From positions 1,364,001-1,428,000 of the forward strand of contig OX621255.1 of NCBI GenBank assembly GCA_951640165.1: DNA of 64,000 nucleotides. Reading direction: 5' to 3'. A program made the position numbers and the translations under genes. This document shows positions 20,352 through 31,872 of the stretch, piece by piece (positions within the stretch are counted from its first letter, which is position 1; every line of letters begins with the position of its first letter). Source of the DNA: Pseudoips prasinana (taxonomy: Eukaryota > Arthropoda > Insecta > Lepidoptera > Nolidae). The notes under the pieces are model-generated. The model was not told where the DNA came from. It did no database searches and worked only from the letters and a program-made list of their open reading frames with translations.

Positions 20352-20475
20352 AAAATAAATAATAAAATAAAATAAAGTGTTTTATTCACGTAGACTTTAA
20401 AAAAGCGCTTGTTAATAGTCAGAACATGTTTGTAGTAATATAGTTGTATACATTATATAGAAAATTAAATTTAAA
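20352..20475 (-). mobile_element. LINE-X 3' end, short copy
   Basis: It matches the terminal 100 bp of LINE-X (TTTTATTCACGTAGACTTTA, AAAAAGCGCTTG, AACATGTTTGTAGTAATATA) after an AATAAAATAAAATAAA run. Confidence 0.75.
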
Positions 20476-20564
20476 TATAAAAGCAGGCTAGGTGGGTTCT
20501 GAGTTCTTGCTGTCTGTGATATATGACTCATGTTAGTTAGTGTCAAGTAAATGTAATGACAGGT

Positions 20565-20830
20565 TGTCGGGCATCATCATCATCATCATCAGCCTGATAT
20601 CCTCTACTACTGGACATAGACCCAAAGGTTATAACGTTGCCATTTGGAGGGGGTTGCGTAGTCACTGCAGTATCATCACTATCATTTCCATCATCATCAT
20701 GTTACGCAAAATACGTTCACTGGTAGATAAAGGTAGATCTCCTAACGGTCAGTGTTGTGCTACCTGCGCCCAATGTCGCTGCGGCTTTCGGTTCATGGTT
20801 GCTAAAGGATTACAATTTTTACCGTCCGCA
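20565..20830 (-). mobile_element. Degenerate LINE/SINE end with CATCAT tail
   Basis: CATCATCATCATCATCATCAGC followed by TACTACTGGACATAGACCC is a worn version of the GGTCCACTGCTGGACAAAGGCC end of the element group seen at 36470. The rest, through CGGTTCATGGTTGC, also resembles that copy. Confidence 0.5.
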
Positions 20831-20831
20831 C

Positions 20832-21070
20832 CGGTCACCATAGCCTAGTTGGTAGTGGTCCTGCCTACGAAGCTGGTAGTCCTGAGTTCGAATCCCGGTA
20901 AGTGCAAATATTTGTGTGATGAGCACGAATATTTGTTTCTGAGTCATGGATGTTCTCTATGTATATAAGTTTTTATCTATCTATATAAGTATGTATATCG
21001 TCGCCTGGTACCCATAGTACAAGCTTTGCTTAGTTTGGGAGTAGGATGATCAGTGAAAAAAAAAAATAAT
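20832..21070 (+). mobile_element. tRNA-derived SINE (SINE1), full copy
   Basis: It carries CATAGCCTAGTTGGTAGTGG and GAGTTCGAATCCC boxes, and the family body to GTTTGGGAGTAGGATGATC. It ends with an A-rich run rather than the usual GACATTGTCCC. Confidence 0.85.
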
Positions 21071-21074
21071 CAAG

Positions 21075-21890
21075 AAAAAACGAAAGTGCTGGCAAGATAA
21101 TTATAAAATGTGACTGACTTGTTCAGTACTCCAATAATCAACCTAACAGGTGACGCACCGAATATTATAGAATATTACTGTAGAATATTACTAGATAGAT
21201 TTGATATGCTCTACTATAACCATATAGGAAAATATAATAGCTAGAAATTGCCTCTACAGAAAATGATTGTTATGTAATCTCTAAATATTTCCTTTTTCTT
21301 TTCATCACAATTTAGTTACAAAATAGTTGCAATGAATATGCATGAAGTAAAAGCATTATTTAAATTCTTATCATAGATTGTTTAATAATAAGAAAAAAAT
21401 TGTGTAGAAAGTACAGCAATCTCACCAAACGCGCGCATAAAGTAATTATATCACCCCGCTCATATCGCACCCCTATGCCATTATATTTTCGAGGCTCTTA
21501 ACAATCACAACTTATCATGAAAATTTCATCATAAAAGGATGTCTGTCTGTGTAAAAGGAGTCTTATTTAAGTTGCTTGTGTTGCCTTAGACTGGACACAG
21601 TTGCATAAAAAATTATAATTTCTTCCCGTTGAGAGGGTTTTCTCTGTTTTTTTGTTACCTGTACATGTTAGGGTTGACCGCGCTATTTTTAGGATAGCCA
21701 CTGACAGATAATAATCCGCAACATGTCAAATAAGTTGGAGTTTTAGGATACCCGCGATAACTTTAGAAGTAATACTTGGGTGTACAGATTTGATTGCATT
21801 ATAGCTTTCCGCAGTGTAGCTTTATATTTATGCTAATGTTAGCGACAAAATACAATTCTCAGTATAAGCTCGAAGTCTGGGAGTTGGCGG
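21075..21890. other. Unassigned AT-rich stretch
   Basis: No known family ends or coding frames were noticed. Confidence 0.45.
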
Positions 21891-21894
21891 TATA

Positions 21895-22140
21895 ATTCTC
21901 TAATGCCTCGGAGAGCATGTAAAGCCATCGGTCCTGTACCTGAACTTTCCGGTCGTGTCGCTAGTCGTCCCATCATGAGAGTGATGGAATGGAAAGTGCC
22001 CCCGTGTTGTACACACGACACACACTATTTTATAATAGTAACGATATTTAGCTATCTTAAATTATGTATGTCCTGCGCAGCTCCATTGAGACTGGCTGCC
22101 ATGGTCGAAATTCTGCCGGGAGCACATTATTATTATTTAT
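21895..22140 (+). repeat. Interspersed repeat E (TTTCCGGTCG...GGTCGAAATTC)
   Basis: It shares with 60418-60575 (reversed) the blocks TTTCCGGTCG, TAGTCGTCCCATC, GGAAAGTGC, TATGTCCTGCGCA, CCATTGAGACTGGC and GGTCGAAATTC, ending in an ATT-repeat. A 40-bp piece like the LINE-X body interrupts the middle here but not in the other copy. Confidence 0.6.
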
Positions 22141-22144
22141 CCGA

Positions 22145-22553
22145 TTACCGTTGTTGAGAAAAGAATCATTTGAACAAAATCAAATGTGGGCATAGAAATT
22201 TGTCGTCAGCTCTCGTCCTAAGTATTACAAATCATAATAATTGGTTACAAACGTAACAACCCTGTTCCTTATTAGAGTTGGGACTTTTAGCCAATAAACT
22301 TATGAAACATTATTAAATTTCTCAGAATATTAATATTATTAATTTCTCAAATAATCAAAACAATTTCTGCCATCATCACAATTTGTAAAGTTATTAATTT
22401 TAACGAGCCCAAATCGTTCTCTTAATGGAAGGGATACGTTATAAACGACAGCCGTTTAATTGAGTAAATAAGTCCCTTTGAATTATTTGTAGACCATACA
22501 GCCAAATTATATTGTTCGGAAGAAGCGAGAATTAAAAACAAATATAATATATA
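22145..22553. other. Unassigned stretch
   Basis: Nothing recognised. Confidence 0.4.
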
Positions 22554-22584
22554 GTTTAAACATATATAATATATATGTTTAAAC
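22554..22584. repeat. Perfect hairpin, 13-bp arms
   Basis: GTTTAAACATATA and TATATGTTTAAAC pair perfectly around a TAATA centre. Confidence 0.85.
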
Positions 22585-23375
22585 GCTTGAAGTTTTTTTA
22601 TACACGTCTTGAGTCTAGTATGTAGAGGCACACAGCACTCTAAAGATTTCTAATGTAATAATATGGCGATGGAGGCGATGGCTGGCCCACACGTCGTACT
22701 CGTGAACGGGTGCTGCTTGCGGTAACTGGTCGAACTGCTGTTGGGGTACTCATATTATTTTTTTTCATTTCGCCTCTGGTAGACTTCGTGTGACTTGTTA
22801 ATTGTGTAAATGTACGCGGATGCACCCACCGTTTTTTCGTCTAGCAAGAGGATATTCTAAGTGCTTGAGTGAAATTGAATGCTATTGCTTATTTATTTTA
22901 TTAGGATTCACTGGATGACAACGGTTCTGTGCGTGCATTAGCCTACATAACAACCAATCACAATGTAAGTAAAATACATGACATTAAAAAAAATCGTAAA
23001 CTGAAAGCAAAAGAAGACGAAAAAATCAAGCCCGGAGTTTCTTTGTGGCTTTCTTCTCCGGGTCGTCCACCTAGGTAGCTAGAGAAAGCCGCAGGCTAGC
23101 TAGGGTAGCTTCCTCAGCGGCGAGGATCGCTTTGGCCCATTAACGCGTGATCGGTGATCCCGTGCATGTGATCACACCCTCATTTAGAATTTCGTCTTTT
23201 TGCTTTAGTCTTCCATTCTTTAATTTTAATATAGTAGAACTAAATTTCAAAATAATAGATTAGTAACTTGTTATTTATTTAAGGATTTCAGAAAATATAT
23301 GCGATAAAACAAACCGCAAGGACGGACTAATTATTTTTTTTTGTAAATTTTATACTATCCACTATGTTTATGTAC
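22585..23375. other. Unassigned stretch
   Basis: A GC-richer patch at 23030-23170 has short self-similar pieces (GGTAGCTAGAGAAAGCCGCA, GCTAGCTAGGGTAGC) but no recognised function. Confidence 0.4.
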
Positions 23376-23379
23376 TGCA

Positions 23380-23450
23380 TTGTTACCTTGACAAGTACAA
23401 GTGTATGTTAATACCCAAGTGCTGAATAAATTTCATTTCATTTATGTTAA
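23380..23450 (+). mobile_element. LINE 3' terminus
   Basis: TACCTTGACAAGTACAAGTG and GTGCTGAATAAATTTCATTT form a polyadenylation-like end with an ATTTC repeat, typical of short 5'-truncated LINE copies. No coding part is attached. Confidence 0.45.
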
Positions 23451-23489
23451 GTTTAATATCAGCTTACATATTAAGCTTACCTTTTAAGA

Positions 23490-23680
23490 AACTATATTTA
23501 AGACCTTGTTGAAGAGTGAGAGAGAGGGTCACCTGTTCATGCCGCCCATGGACATTCGCAATAGCAGAGAAGTCGCAGCTGCGTTGCCAGCCTTTAACCA
23601 AATCAGCAAACAAGTATTGCTCACCCTTCCTCCTACCCCGATGAGCTCTGGCGACCTTACTCACTCATTATTCTCGGATC
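23490..23680 (-). repeat. Interspersed repeat C
   Basis: Reversed, it reads GTTTGCTGATTTGGTTAAAG, GCTGGCAACGCAGCTGCGAC and GTCCATGGGCGGCATGAACA, matching 59585-59770 (plus) and 39690-39860 (minus). Confidence 0.65.
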
Positions 23681-23788
23681 TCTGAGTAGTATCTGGACAT
23701 CTTTCTTGGATGTAATATAATCGAGAACTACTGGTTGGTTGGAAGGTTATTTTACCAAAAGTCTGCGTTTATGTGCGGATAATAATAT

Positions 23789-24256
23789 ATGAGGCACCTA
23801 CGATCTACTCAAATTAAAAGTGATATTCAAATAAGGCCAGGATTTGGAAACTCATTAGTGGTCTTAAGACACATGAACACAATGAATATTAATATAAAAT
23901 ATGATAACAATGACAGTTTGAGACTTCTACACTTCTTGTTTGTTAGAAAAAATATTCATAATTATAAAAAGAAAAGTGAACTGCATAATATAAATACTAG
24001 GAATAAAAACAAACTAGCCATGCCAGGCTTTAGAGTAAGCAAAACTAATAAATCATTTTTAGGAAATTGTATTAGGTTTTATAACAAGCTTCCTACTCAA
24101 ATTACTGATCTGCCTGACACAAGTTTTAAAACACATATTAAACGTATACTTATGGCTAGGGGTTATTACACCACTAAAGAGTACATCGATGACAAAGACG
24201 TCTGGCTCTCACTTCCTACCTGCACATTGCTCGCTGGAGATCTTGTAGCTATATAG
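23789..24256 (+). pseudogene. LINE ORF2 C-terminal tail
   Basis: The later part of this 155-residue frame (NTRNKNKLAMPGFRVSKTNK, SFLGNCIRFYNKLPTQI, KRILMARGYYTTKEYI) is the C-terminal tail found after RT in CR1-like LINEs; the same pattern occurs at 52032-52505. The RT itself is missing. The first 40 codons do not fit the family and may be flanking sequence. Confidence 0.75.
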
Positions 24257-24469
24257 ACATGACTGATCTGCTGTGTTACGTGAACTATCTGTGAATGATT
24301 GCTATCATATACTTAATTTAAAATTATTGACTCTGTCTCAAAATGAATAATGTCATTGTTTCGAAGTTTTTCTTTTGTATACCTAAATATAATCTAAAAT
24401 AATAAGCATTCAGACAACCGATCGAGCATATATTGTGTTTGCCTACTAAATAATTACTCTAATTGGACC

Positions 24470-24965
24470 AAATCCCGTGTTCATGCCCGCTTGAGTATGT
24501 TTCGCCGGACCGTCTCAACTGGGTCGTGTTGAAACCGGTAGTAGATGAACCCACTGAGTTTGTTTCGCTGGGTCTTCTCAGTTGGGGCGCATTGGATCCG
24601 GTAGTAGCATTAAAGCGCGACCGTCGTTATTAACACAAGGTCCGTCATAATAATAATACCTTTAATATAGACAGAACCATTGACAATATGTAGTAAAAAT
24701 ATTAGACTTAAACTAGATAATTAAACATAATTTCTTGACAATAACTTGATACGAGCTAGCTAAATATCATTTCTGTAATAAAATAAATTTTATAAATGTT
24801 TTCATACAAGATGTACCTAAATATCTATGTTACTAGAAATAATATCTAATGTATACAACTATATTACTACAAACATGTTCTGACTATTTACAAGCGCTTT
24901 TTTAAAGTCTACGTGAATAAAAACCTTTTTTATTTTATTTTATTATTTTATTTTACATTATATTA
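24470..24965 (+). mobile_element. LINE-X 3' end, longest copy
   Basis: It begins with CGTGTTCATGCCCGCTTGAG, the duplicated blocks GAGTNTGTTTCGCYGGNYC, and GGCGCATTGGATCCGG, and then runs through the LINE-X body to CTACGTGAATAAAAACC and a TTTTA-repeat tail. It defines the order in which the copies split at 27515 and 42340 should be read. It may belong with the LINE C-terminus just upstream, but this is not shown. Confidence 0.7.
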
Positions 24966-25505
24966 TTAAAGGCAAATTACTGTTGTTTACTGTATACTGG
25001 TGTTTTCACAACCTTGGCATGGGGCCATACAAAAAGGCACTTCCCATATAAAATATAATTATTAATCTGTTTATAGAAAACGTGTCGCCTATAATATGTA
25101 CAAATAAAACCACACAGGCGCATTGAAAAGCTCCTTGTTTTAGAAATACCTGTTTTGGTACATTTTGATATAAAAACAACAATAAGACCTAGATCAAAAC
25201 GACAACAATCATTTAAAATACATTTCCCGATCAAAAGAAACATTTAAAGAAAAGTTCGAGGCTTTCTACAAAGCTGTTGATATCTTTTGTCACCAAATCA
25301 CAGTAAAGGTACATCCATTCATTACGTGATATTTTTAGATTTGATTTCTACTTTCACTATTTCATTTAAAAAAAACTTGTGTGTACTTATGTACACGCGT
25401 TAGAAGTTATACTTCTTAATATACAACTTTTTGGTGTCGGTGTGCGCGCGCATCGTAAAAATTCACTCTTATCATTTTTCTCCATCGAGCCAAAAGAAGT
25501 ATAAC
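24966..25505. other. Unassigned stretch
   Basis: No coding similarity was seen. A TTTATA...ACTTCTTNATA pair flanks 25400-25505 weakly. Confidence 0.4.
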
Positions 25506-25816
25506 TTCAAAAATTGGCTTCGATATCGATTGTAGATCACGCCCCAAGTATCCTTTATAAAAGCAGAAGATACAGACAAAAATTCTAAACCTATATAGTT
25601 TTTTGAATATTTATCTGTGTGTCTATTTGTCTGTATGTATGTCTGGGCTAAACTCAAAAAGTACTTCATGGATTTACTTCAAATGTTGCATGATTACTAA
25701 GAGGTTGGGTCAAAATATAGGCTACATATTATCACGCTATCACCGCTATCACCTACGGGGGAGGAGCTGTCATAATTTATAAAATTTAACGCGGGTAAAA
25801 CAGCGGGGCACAGCTA
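25506..25816 (+). mobile_element. Helitron family B, rearranged copy
   Basis: From about 25615 the copy runs forward (GTCTGTATGTATGTCTGG, GCCTACATATTATCACGC, GGGGCACAGCTA). The preceding 100 bp (TTGGCTTCGATATCGAT, GATCACGCCCCAAGTATCC, CAGACAAAAATTCTAAA) belong to the same family but lie in the opposite orientation. The end loses the final G of CTAG where the Penelope repeat begins. Confidence 0.65.
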
Positions 25817-25821
25817 CTTAT

Positions 25822-26666
25822 TTTTATATACTGTGGACACGGGTCTCATCGCGATAAAGATTTTGGTAAATCATTACCTTGGTTACCCGACGTTTCGGCA
25901 TGGATTGCACCGGCCGTGGTCACGGGTCGACTGATGTGGCTCGGTAGCGTCGTCTCCGTGAAGCTCGGGTTACCTTACGTGAAAGGAGTAACGGATAAAG
26001 TTGGATCAGTACTAAAGAAATACTCCATCAAGACTGTATATTGTCCGATCTCCAAAGTCTCCAACCAGCTGCGTACACCGAAGGATGTTATTCCTCTTCA
26101 AACACCGGGCGTCTACAGATTTGAGTGCAACTGCGGTATGTTTTATATCGGCCAAACTAAAAGATCTATTGCTGAAAGGGCCAAAGAACATATCGCAGCT
26201 GTCAGGAACCGACAGTTTAATAAATCAGCAATAGCTGAGCACGTAGTCGACACAGGATCTCAACACTGGATTACAAATTTACACAAGCCACAGGTCCTCT
26301 CCACCGATCGTCACTATTACTCCAGAATAGTACGTGAAGCGGTTGAAATAAAGAAACATATCAATTTCAACCGGGAAGACGGATACCGCCTCTCACCATC
26401 TTGGAATCCTGTAATAACGTAGTGCGCCCGGGCGCTGATGTCATTAGTGTCGTGTGTACTGACAGTTTCGTAAAGGAAAATGAAAAATATCAAGACCATG
26501 CGAGGGTAGATACCGAAACCCGAGCTTCACGGAGACGACGCTGCCGAGCCACACCAGCCGGCCCGTGACCACGGCCGGTGCAATCCATTCCGAAGCGTCG
26601 GGTAACCAAGGTAATGATTTACCAAAATTTTTATCGCGATGAGACCCGTGTCCACAGTATATAAAA
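25822..26666 (+). mobile_element. Truncated Penelope-like element with inverted repeats
   Basis: Arms of about 150 bp (25822-25971 and 26517-26666) are reverse complements with only a few differences, running from TATATACTGTGGACACGGG to GTGAAGCTCGGGTT. They enclose the end of a Penelope protein. Penelope-like elements commonly carry such repeat arms. Each arm carries a CCGAARCGTCGG motif, recalling the 3' core of hammerhead ribozymes known from Penelope repeats. Confidence 0.8.
25972..26422 (+). pseudogene. Penelope C-terminus with GIY-YIG endonuclease
   Basis: The coding remnant contains the linker [20 protein letters not shown] and then a GIY-YIG nuclease: [20 protein letters not shown], with ERAKEH next, and a C-terminal [18 protein letters not shown]. 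The reverse transcriptase is entirely missing. The open frame extends left into the repeat arm on a GTG, so there is no real start. The nuclease domain itself looks unbroken. Confidence 0.85.
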
Positions 26667-26669
26667 ATG

Positions 26670-27512
26670 TGTACAAATCACGAAAGTTTAAAAACATTAA
26701 TAGCTAGTTATGTATAATTATGATACATTTTCGAATAAAATATAGGGTTGTGTAAATTTTACATTGCTTTTTTCTAAACTGGCAGCATGTTTACATAATA
26801 ACTGGACACTCAATAGGGATAAAACGGATTGGTATTAATACCGCCTCCTTTCCGGCGTGGAAGAAGGCAGCTGAGACAAATATCTAAAATATCGGCCAGT
26901 GACGCACTACGCCAACGATGTTGCCACAAAGAGTTGCTTCAAACAAGTATCAGTCAGGCGACCTCTTTAGGAACTGGACAAGAGATGTACTGACGGTTTT
27001 TAATCCAAACTGAAATGAATGAGAAGATAATGTTTATCAATTTTTCCTTCTTTCTTGGCTTACTTAATAGGACCCATACACTATACACTTGCTCGTTTGC
27101 CATCCTATTCAATAAATAAAATTAAAAAAACTTGATGCTTTTGCAGCTAGCTTCTCTAGCAGTAATTCTCCCGTTTTATGAAGTTAGGTTCGTATATAAT
27201 TCTGTCTCCCGCTTTGAACTGGAGGGAAGTGGAACTACTTTTGTCCAACTTTTAATTGTTACTTTCTTATTAAATTTGTTGTGGAGCGCAATAGAGTCGA
27301 AGCAATTCCCCGGGACATGCGTGAACCTCAGCGCTCAGTGTCATTTCATAGTGTGTGTGCCACTATTGATACTGGCTCACAGGAGATGCAGTTATGGGTA
27401 ACATCGTTTTGTAATCAAATGTTTCCAGAAGTCTAGAAGATAATAATATGTTGAAGTCGATGGTAATTTTAGTATAAATGTGAGTTCGCAATGAACTTAA
27501 TTGAAGGCAGAA
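26670..27512. other. Unassigned stretch
   Basis: An 89-codon frame at 27132-27401 opens on TTG and has hydrophobic runs but no recognisable family. I do not support it as a gene. Confidence 0.4.
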
Positions 27513-27730
27513 AGTTAATAAATAAAATAAAAAAGGTTTTTATTCGCGTAGACTTTAAAAAAGGGCTATTATATAGTCCGAACATATTTGTAGTAATATA
27601 ATCAAGTATACATAATTATTTCTAGTTACATAGATATTTAGGTACACGGATTGTATGAAACTATTCATTGATATTTAGCTAGCTTGTATAAAGTTATTGT
27701 CAAAGACATTATGCTTAAGTTTACATAGAC

Positions 27731-29155
27731 TCACGCTTGTTTCCCAGAGGGGTAGGCAGAGACAACGGATTTCCATTTGTCACGATCTTTGCATACTTCT
27801 TTTGCCTCGATTACTGTCATTATATTCTTCATACATGCTCGCCGGTTTAGGGTACTTCTGACCTGCCCTTTCTTGAGAACATCTCCAATTTGGTCAGAGA
27901 ATGTTCGACGTGGTCTTCCCCTTCCAGTTGTCCCATTCACACAGGCCAGGTATACTTCTTTTGTCAATCTTCTTTCATTCATCCTTTCTAAATGGCCAAA
28001 CCATCTCAGCATGCCTTTTTCAATCTTTGTGACTACATCCTCTTTCACACCACAACGCTCTCTTACATCAGTATTTCGAATTCTGTCTCTCAAAGTCACA
28101 CCACACATACTTCTCAGAGCTCTCATTTCCACTGCATTTATTTTACTTTCATTCTTTTTCTGCCATACCCAACTTTCACTTCCATACATTAAAGTTGGCA
28201 CTAACACTCCATCGTGCACGGCTAGTCGAGCCTTCTTTGATACTTGCCGGCTACTCATAAAGGCGTGTAGTGCCCCATTCACTCTGTTCCCCGCATTTAC
28301 TCTTCTAACAATATCTTTTTCATATTTCCCATCTCTCGTAAACAAAGTTCCCAAATATACAAACTCATTCACCTGTTCGACTTTCTCTCCTCCAAACACA
28401 ATATCACACGCTGTCGTGTATTCATCCCTCTCAAATACCATTACTTTCGTCTTACCTACATTCATTTTCATCCCTTTCCTTTCTAAAGATTCATACATAT
28501 TTGTTACCATCACCTGCAACTCGTCCGCCGATGATGCAAGTAAAACTTGATCATCAGCGTAAAGCAGACATTTGATGAGTAACTCATTCATCCTTACACC
28601 ACATTCACTTTCTTTCAAATCTTTTAAACAGCTATCCATGAATAGGTTAAACGACCACGGTGACGCTACACATTCCTGTCTAACACCCTTTTGGATGCTA
28701 AACCACTCGGTGTATGACCCGTTAATCCTCACGCAAGCTCTGGAATCCCTATAAAGAGATTTCAGTGCTTGAACAAGGTTGTCGTTCAACCCATACATGG
28801 ACAGTACCGACCACAGTTCACTCCTCAACACTCTATCGTAGGCCTTTTCTAAGTCTACGAAGGCACAGTAGACCTTTTGGTTTTTGCCCAAAAACTTCTC
28901 TACTATGCTTCACAGAGAAAAGACCTGATCCGTGCATCCCATTCCTTTCCGAAAACCCGCCTGTGCATCCCATATTTTCGCATCGGTTTCTTTCACAACT
29001 CTTTCAACCAATACTTTTGCATACAACTTACCAACGACGCTGAGCAGACTAATGCCCCTATAGTTTTTACAGTCTTGCCGTGAGCCTTTCCCTTTGTAAA
29101 GAGGTACAATGACAGCCTTGCACCAATCACTTGGCACTTGGCCGGTGGTATAGCA
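27731..29155 (-). pseudogene. RTE ORF, RT core and C-terminal part
   Basis: Continuing the protein begun at 31872, it holds AVIVPLYKGKG, NYRGISLLSV, motif [14 protein letters not shown], motif [12 protein letters not shown] (the usual G after Q is E here), and the YADD box in [11 protein letters not shown]. After that come [11 protein letters not shown] and the thumb/C-terminal [20 protein letters not shown] and GRGRPRRTF. An in-frame TGA at 28910-28912 breaks it before motif A. It ends ...AYPSGKQA. Together with the nested insertion this makes the copy inactive. Confidence 0.9.
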
Positions 29156-30100
29156 CGATACGATATCCTGTGGGAAAAACTGCGGAAGGAAAGCAGCGTT
29201 GACTGTACGGTTATTTCCTTATTTAAATTTTGGTACGAGAATCAGACCAACTATGTCAGGTGGGGTGGAACTCTATCCAATGTGTATGGATTGAAGTGCG
29301 GAGTGAGACAGGGGGGCATTACCTCACCTCGTCTCTTTAACCTTTACATTAATCAGCTGCTTGTTGAACTCAGCAGCACCCGTATAGGCTGTCACATTGA
29401 CGGCGTTTGTATTAACAATATAAGTTACGCTGATGACATGGTGCTTCTGAGTCCATCAATAAGCGCACTCCGGCGTCTTGTTAAGATGTGTGAAGACTAC
29501 GCGGTCACCCAGGGACTCAGGTACAATGCGAAAAAATGCAAACTACTAGTATTCAAGGCAGGCACCAAATGTTACGCTAACGTGCCAGATGTCACCATAA
29601 ATAATGCTCCAATAAACAGAGTAACAACGTTTAAGTACCTGGGCCACTGGGTCACGCATGACCTGAATGATGACCTGGACATCGAAAGGGAACGCAGGGC
29701 GATGGCTGTCCGAGGTAATATGCTGATCCGCAGATTTGCACGTTGCTCGACGCAAGTCAAAATAACCCTTTTCAGAGCATACTGCCAGTCTTTTTACACG
29801 TGCAGTCTGTGGGTCAGGTATACGCTGAGGGCAAACAACGCCCTGCCTGTCCAGTATAACAATGTGTTCAGGATGCTGTTGGGTCTACCACGCTTTTGTA
29901 GCGCTTCCGGGATGTTCACCGAGGCCAGGGTTGATGGTTTTCATGCAATTATACGGAAACGGTGCGCTTCTATTCTCGGTAGAATACGTGCTAGCTCCCA
30001 CAGCATCCTGAGTGTATTGTGTGATAGATGGGACAGCCCCATTCTGGCTCACTGGATACGGATGCACACGTGGGTGTCAGCCGTTTCAAAATTTGTATAA
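29156..30100 (+). pseudogene. LINE reverse transcriptase, C-terminal two-thirds
   Basis: The open frame starts inside the RT (RYDILWEKLRKESSVDCTVI) and includes GVRQGGITSPRLFNLYINQL, the YADD box in NISYADDMVLLSPS, FKYLGHWVTHDLNDD and a long C-terminal part with VFRMLLGLPRFCSASGMF. Residues upstream of the fingers and any endonuclease are missing because of 5' truncation. There is no stop until 30100, so the insertion looks fairly recent. It is clearly a different family from the RTE; clade not assigned. Confidence 0.85.
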
Positions 30101-30183
30101 GAGTCTCTTTTACTAACACTAGGTTAAGACTTTTACTAACAATATATGGAAATTTATTCTGCAATAAATGATTAATAATAATA
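29156..30183 (+). mobile_element. 5'-truncated LINE nested in the RTE
   Basis: It lies opposite to the RTE and is flanked by ATAGCA at 29150-29155 and 30184-30189. It ends in a TAA-repeat tail. Joining the flanks restores the RTE reading order across CYTTGQVPSDW, which fixes both edges to the base, apart from tail ambiguity. Confidence 0.9.
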
Positions 30184-30189
30184 ATAGCA

Positions 30190-31872
30190 TAGATTGAAAA
30201 GGCTGCACAGCTGACTCGCTATGACGCCATGTCCAGCCTTCAGCATCTCGGAAGTTATCCTGTCATACCCTGGTGACTTACCTGATTTCATACCCTTAAT
30301 AGCTTTCACAATCTCATCCATACCAATTTCATCTTTACATTTGTTCTCGTCTATACTTAGTGAACTACGTTCACTCTCTGTTACACCTCTTTCATACAAA
30401 CTTTCAAAATACTCCTTCCAACGTTTTAACACGCATTCTTCCCCTTTCACTATAGTTCCATCTTGGTCTCGTATGGATTTCAGTTCTGAGGTTTGAGTTA
30501 TGCCTCTTACTGATCTAACGGATTTCCAGAAAAACTTAATGATCGTCTGAAAATCCTTAGACAACCTTCTATCAAAATTATCCTTTTGTTCATTTTTCTT
30601 TTCGTTCACCACATCCTTTACAATTCCTTTCATTTTCCTATAATCATTCCAGGCCCTTTCTATATCCTCATTCGTCGCCTTATGCATTCGTTCGTTTGCT
30701 CTGGTGGCTAGCCAGTCTAACCACACTTTCTTCTTTTTACATACAACTTTTTGTACACTTTTATCCCACCAAATATTCTTCATCTTTCTTCCTCTTCTTC
30801 TCTTTATTACACCACATACTTCACCAGCTACACTCACCACACCTTCTTTGACTACCTTCCATAGCTCTTCTACTTCTCTTATGTCTTCAGATCCCTCAAA
30901 CTTCTCAACCAACTTACTTTTGTACTCATCTGCCACTTCTTCCTCTTGCAGTTCCTCTACTTTTATTCTCTCTAGTACACTCTTAGTCTCAGGGATTCGG
31001 TGGCGCCATCCTTTGAACAGACCACTTATTCGGCTCATCACCAGAAAGTGGTCTGTATGGATTGCGGTCCCACGATAGACTCTTGTGTCTAGAACATTCT
31101 TTCTCAGTCTTTCATCTACAATCACGAAGTCAATCATACTCTTTCTCACATTTTTCCTCTCTCGTGTAAACGTATGGATTCTTTTATGTTCAAACATAGT
31201 ATTTGTAACACAAAAACCCCATTCCAAACATATCTCAAGCAGACTGTACCCATTCTCATTCTCACTCTCGTCACCGAATTGACCTAGTACTCTTTCAAAA
31301 CCATCACGTTTTACCCCAACCCATCCATTAAAATCACCTAACATTATTACTCTTTCATTATACCGACTTAACCGCAACACATCTCTCAGGTTCTCCCAGA
31401 ATGCCTTTCTTTCCTCTTGTTCTCGCTGTATTACAACTGCACCCATATCTACAGGAGCGTACACTCCTACTAGGAAGATACGGGTCATACCAACTTTCAT
31501 TCTCAACCACATTACTCTTGCATTCACACATTCGAACTCAGTCACACACTCAGACATACTTGTGGAAAGAATGAGACCCACACCTTGGCAAGCTCGGGTG
31601 GTGTTCGGTACTCCAGACCAATACGCCGTGTATAGTCCGTGGTTTGTAGTATCACACCCTATCCGCTTCGTCTCATTCACACACAACACATCGATCCGCT
31701 TTTCACTCATCAGCTGACATACTTCGTCCATCTTACCTTCTATTCCTCCTCCAACATTCAACGTAGCAAAACGGCTCTCCGTTGACCACTTTTCGCCTCT
31801 CTGGGAAACGAGACGTGACGGGTGGCGGACCACGTCGCCGCCATTTACAGGATTAAAATTTCTTATCTCCAT
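30190..31872 (-). pseudogene. RTE ORF, endonuclease and RT N-terminus
   Basis: The first ATG of the open frame is at 31870-31872 (MEIRNFNPVNGG). The AP-endonuclease shows RFATLNVGG, VLCVNETKRIG (catalytic N and E), VGVYAPVD, IMLGDFNGWVG (D and N), SMIDFVIVDE and HTDHFLVMSR (D and H), all in the expected order. The linker leads to SGKSPGYDRITSEMLKAG at the start of the RT. The frame is cut by the nested LINE after FNLCY. The endonuclease domain appears intact. Confidence 0.92.

Noticed and set aside
25880..25905. Functional hammerhead ribozyme
   Set aside because: Only the GAAAC-GTC part is visible; the CTGATGA box and a full stem II could not be found by eye, so it is kept only as a question in the findings.
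27132..27401. 89-codon hydrophobic frame as a small membrane protein
   Set aside because: It starts on TTG, has no recognised family, and nothing around it supports a gene.
27777..28550. 257-codon plus-strand frame
   Set aside because: It is the antisense shadow of the RTE reverse transcriptase, which has clear motifs on the minus strand.
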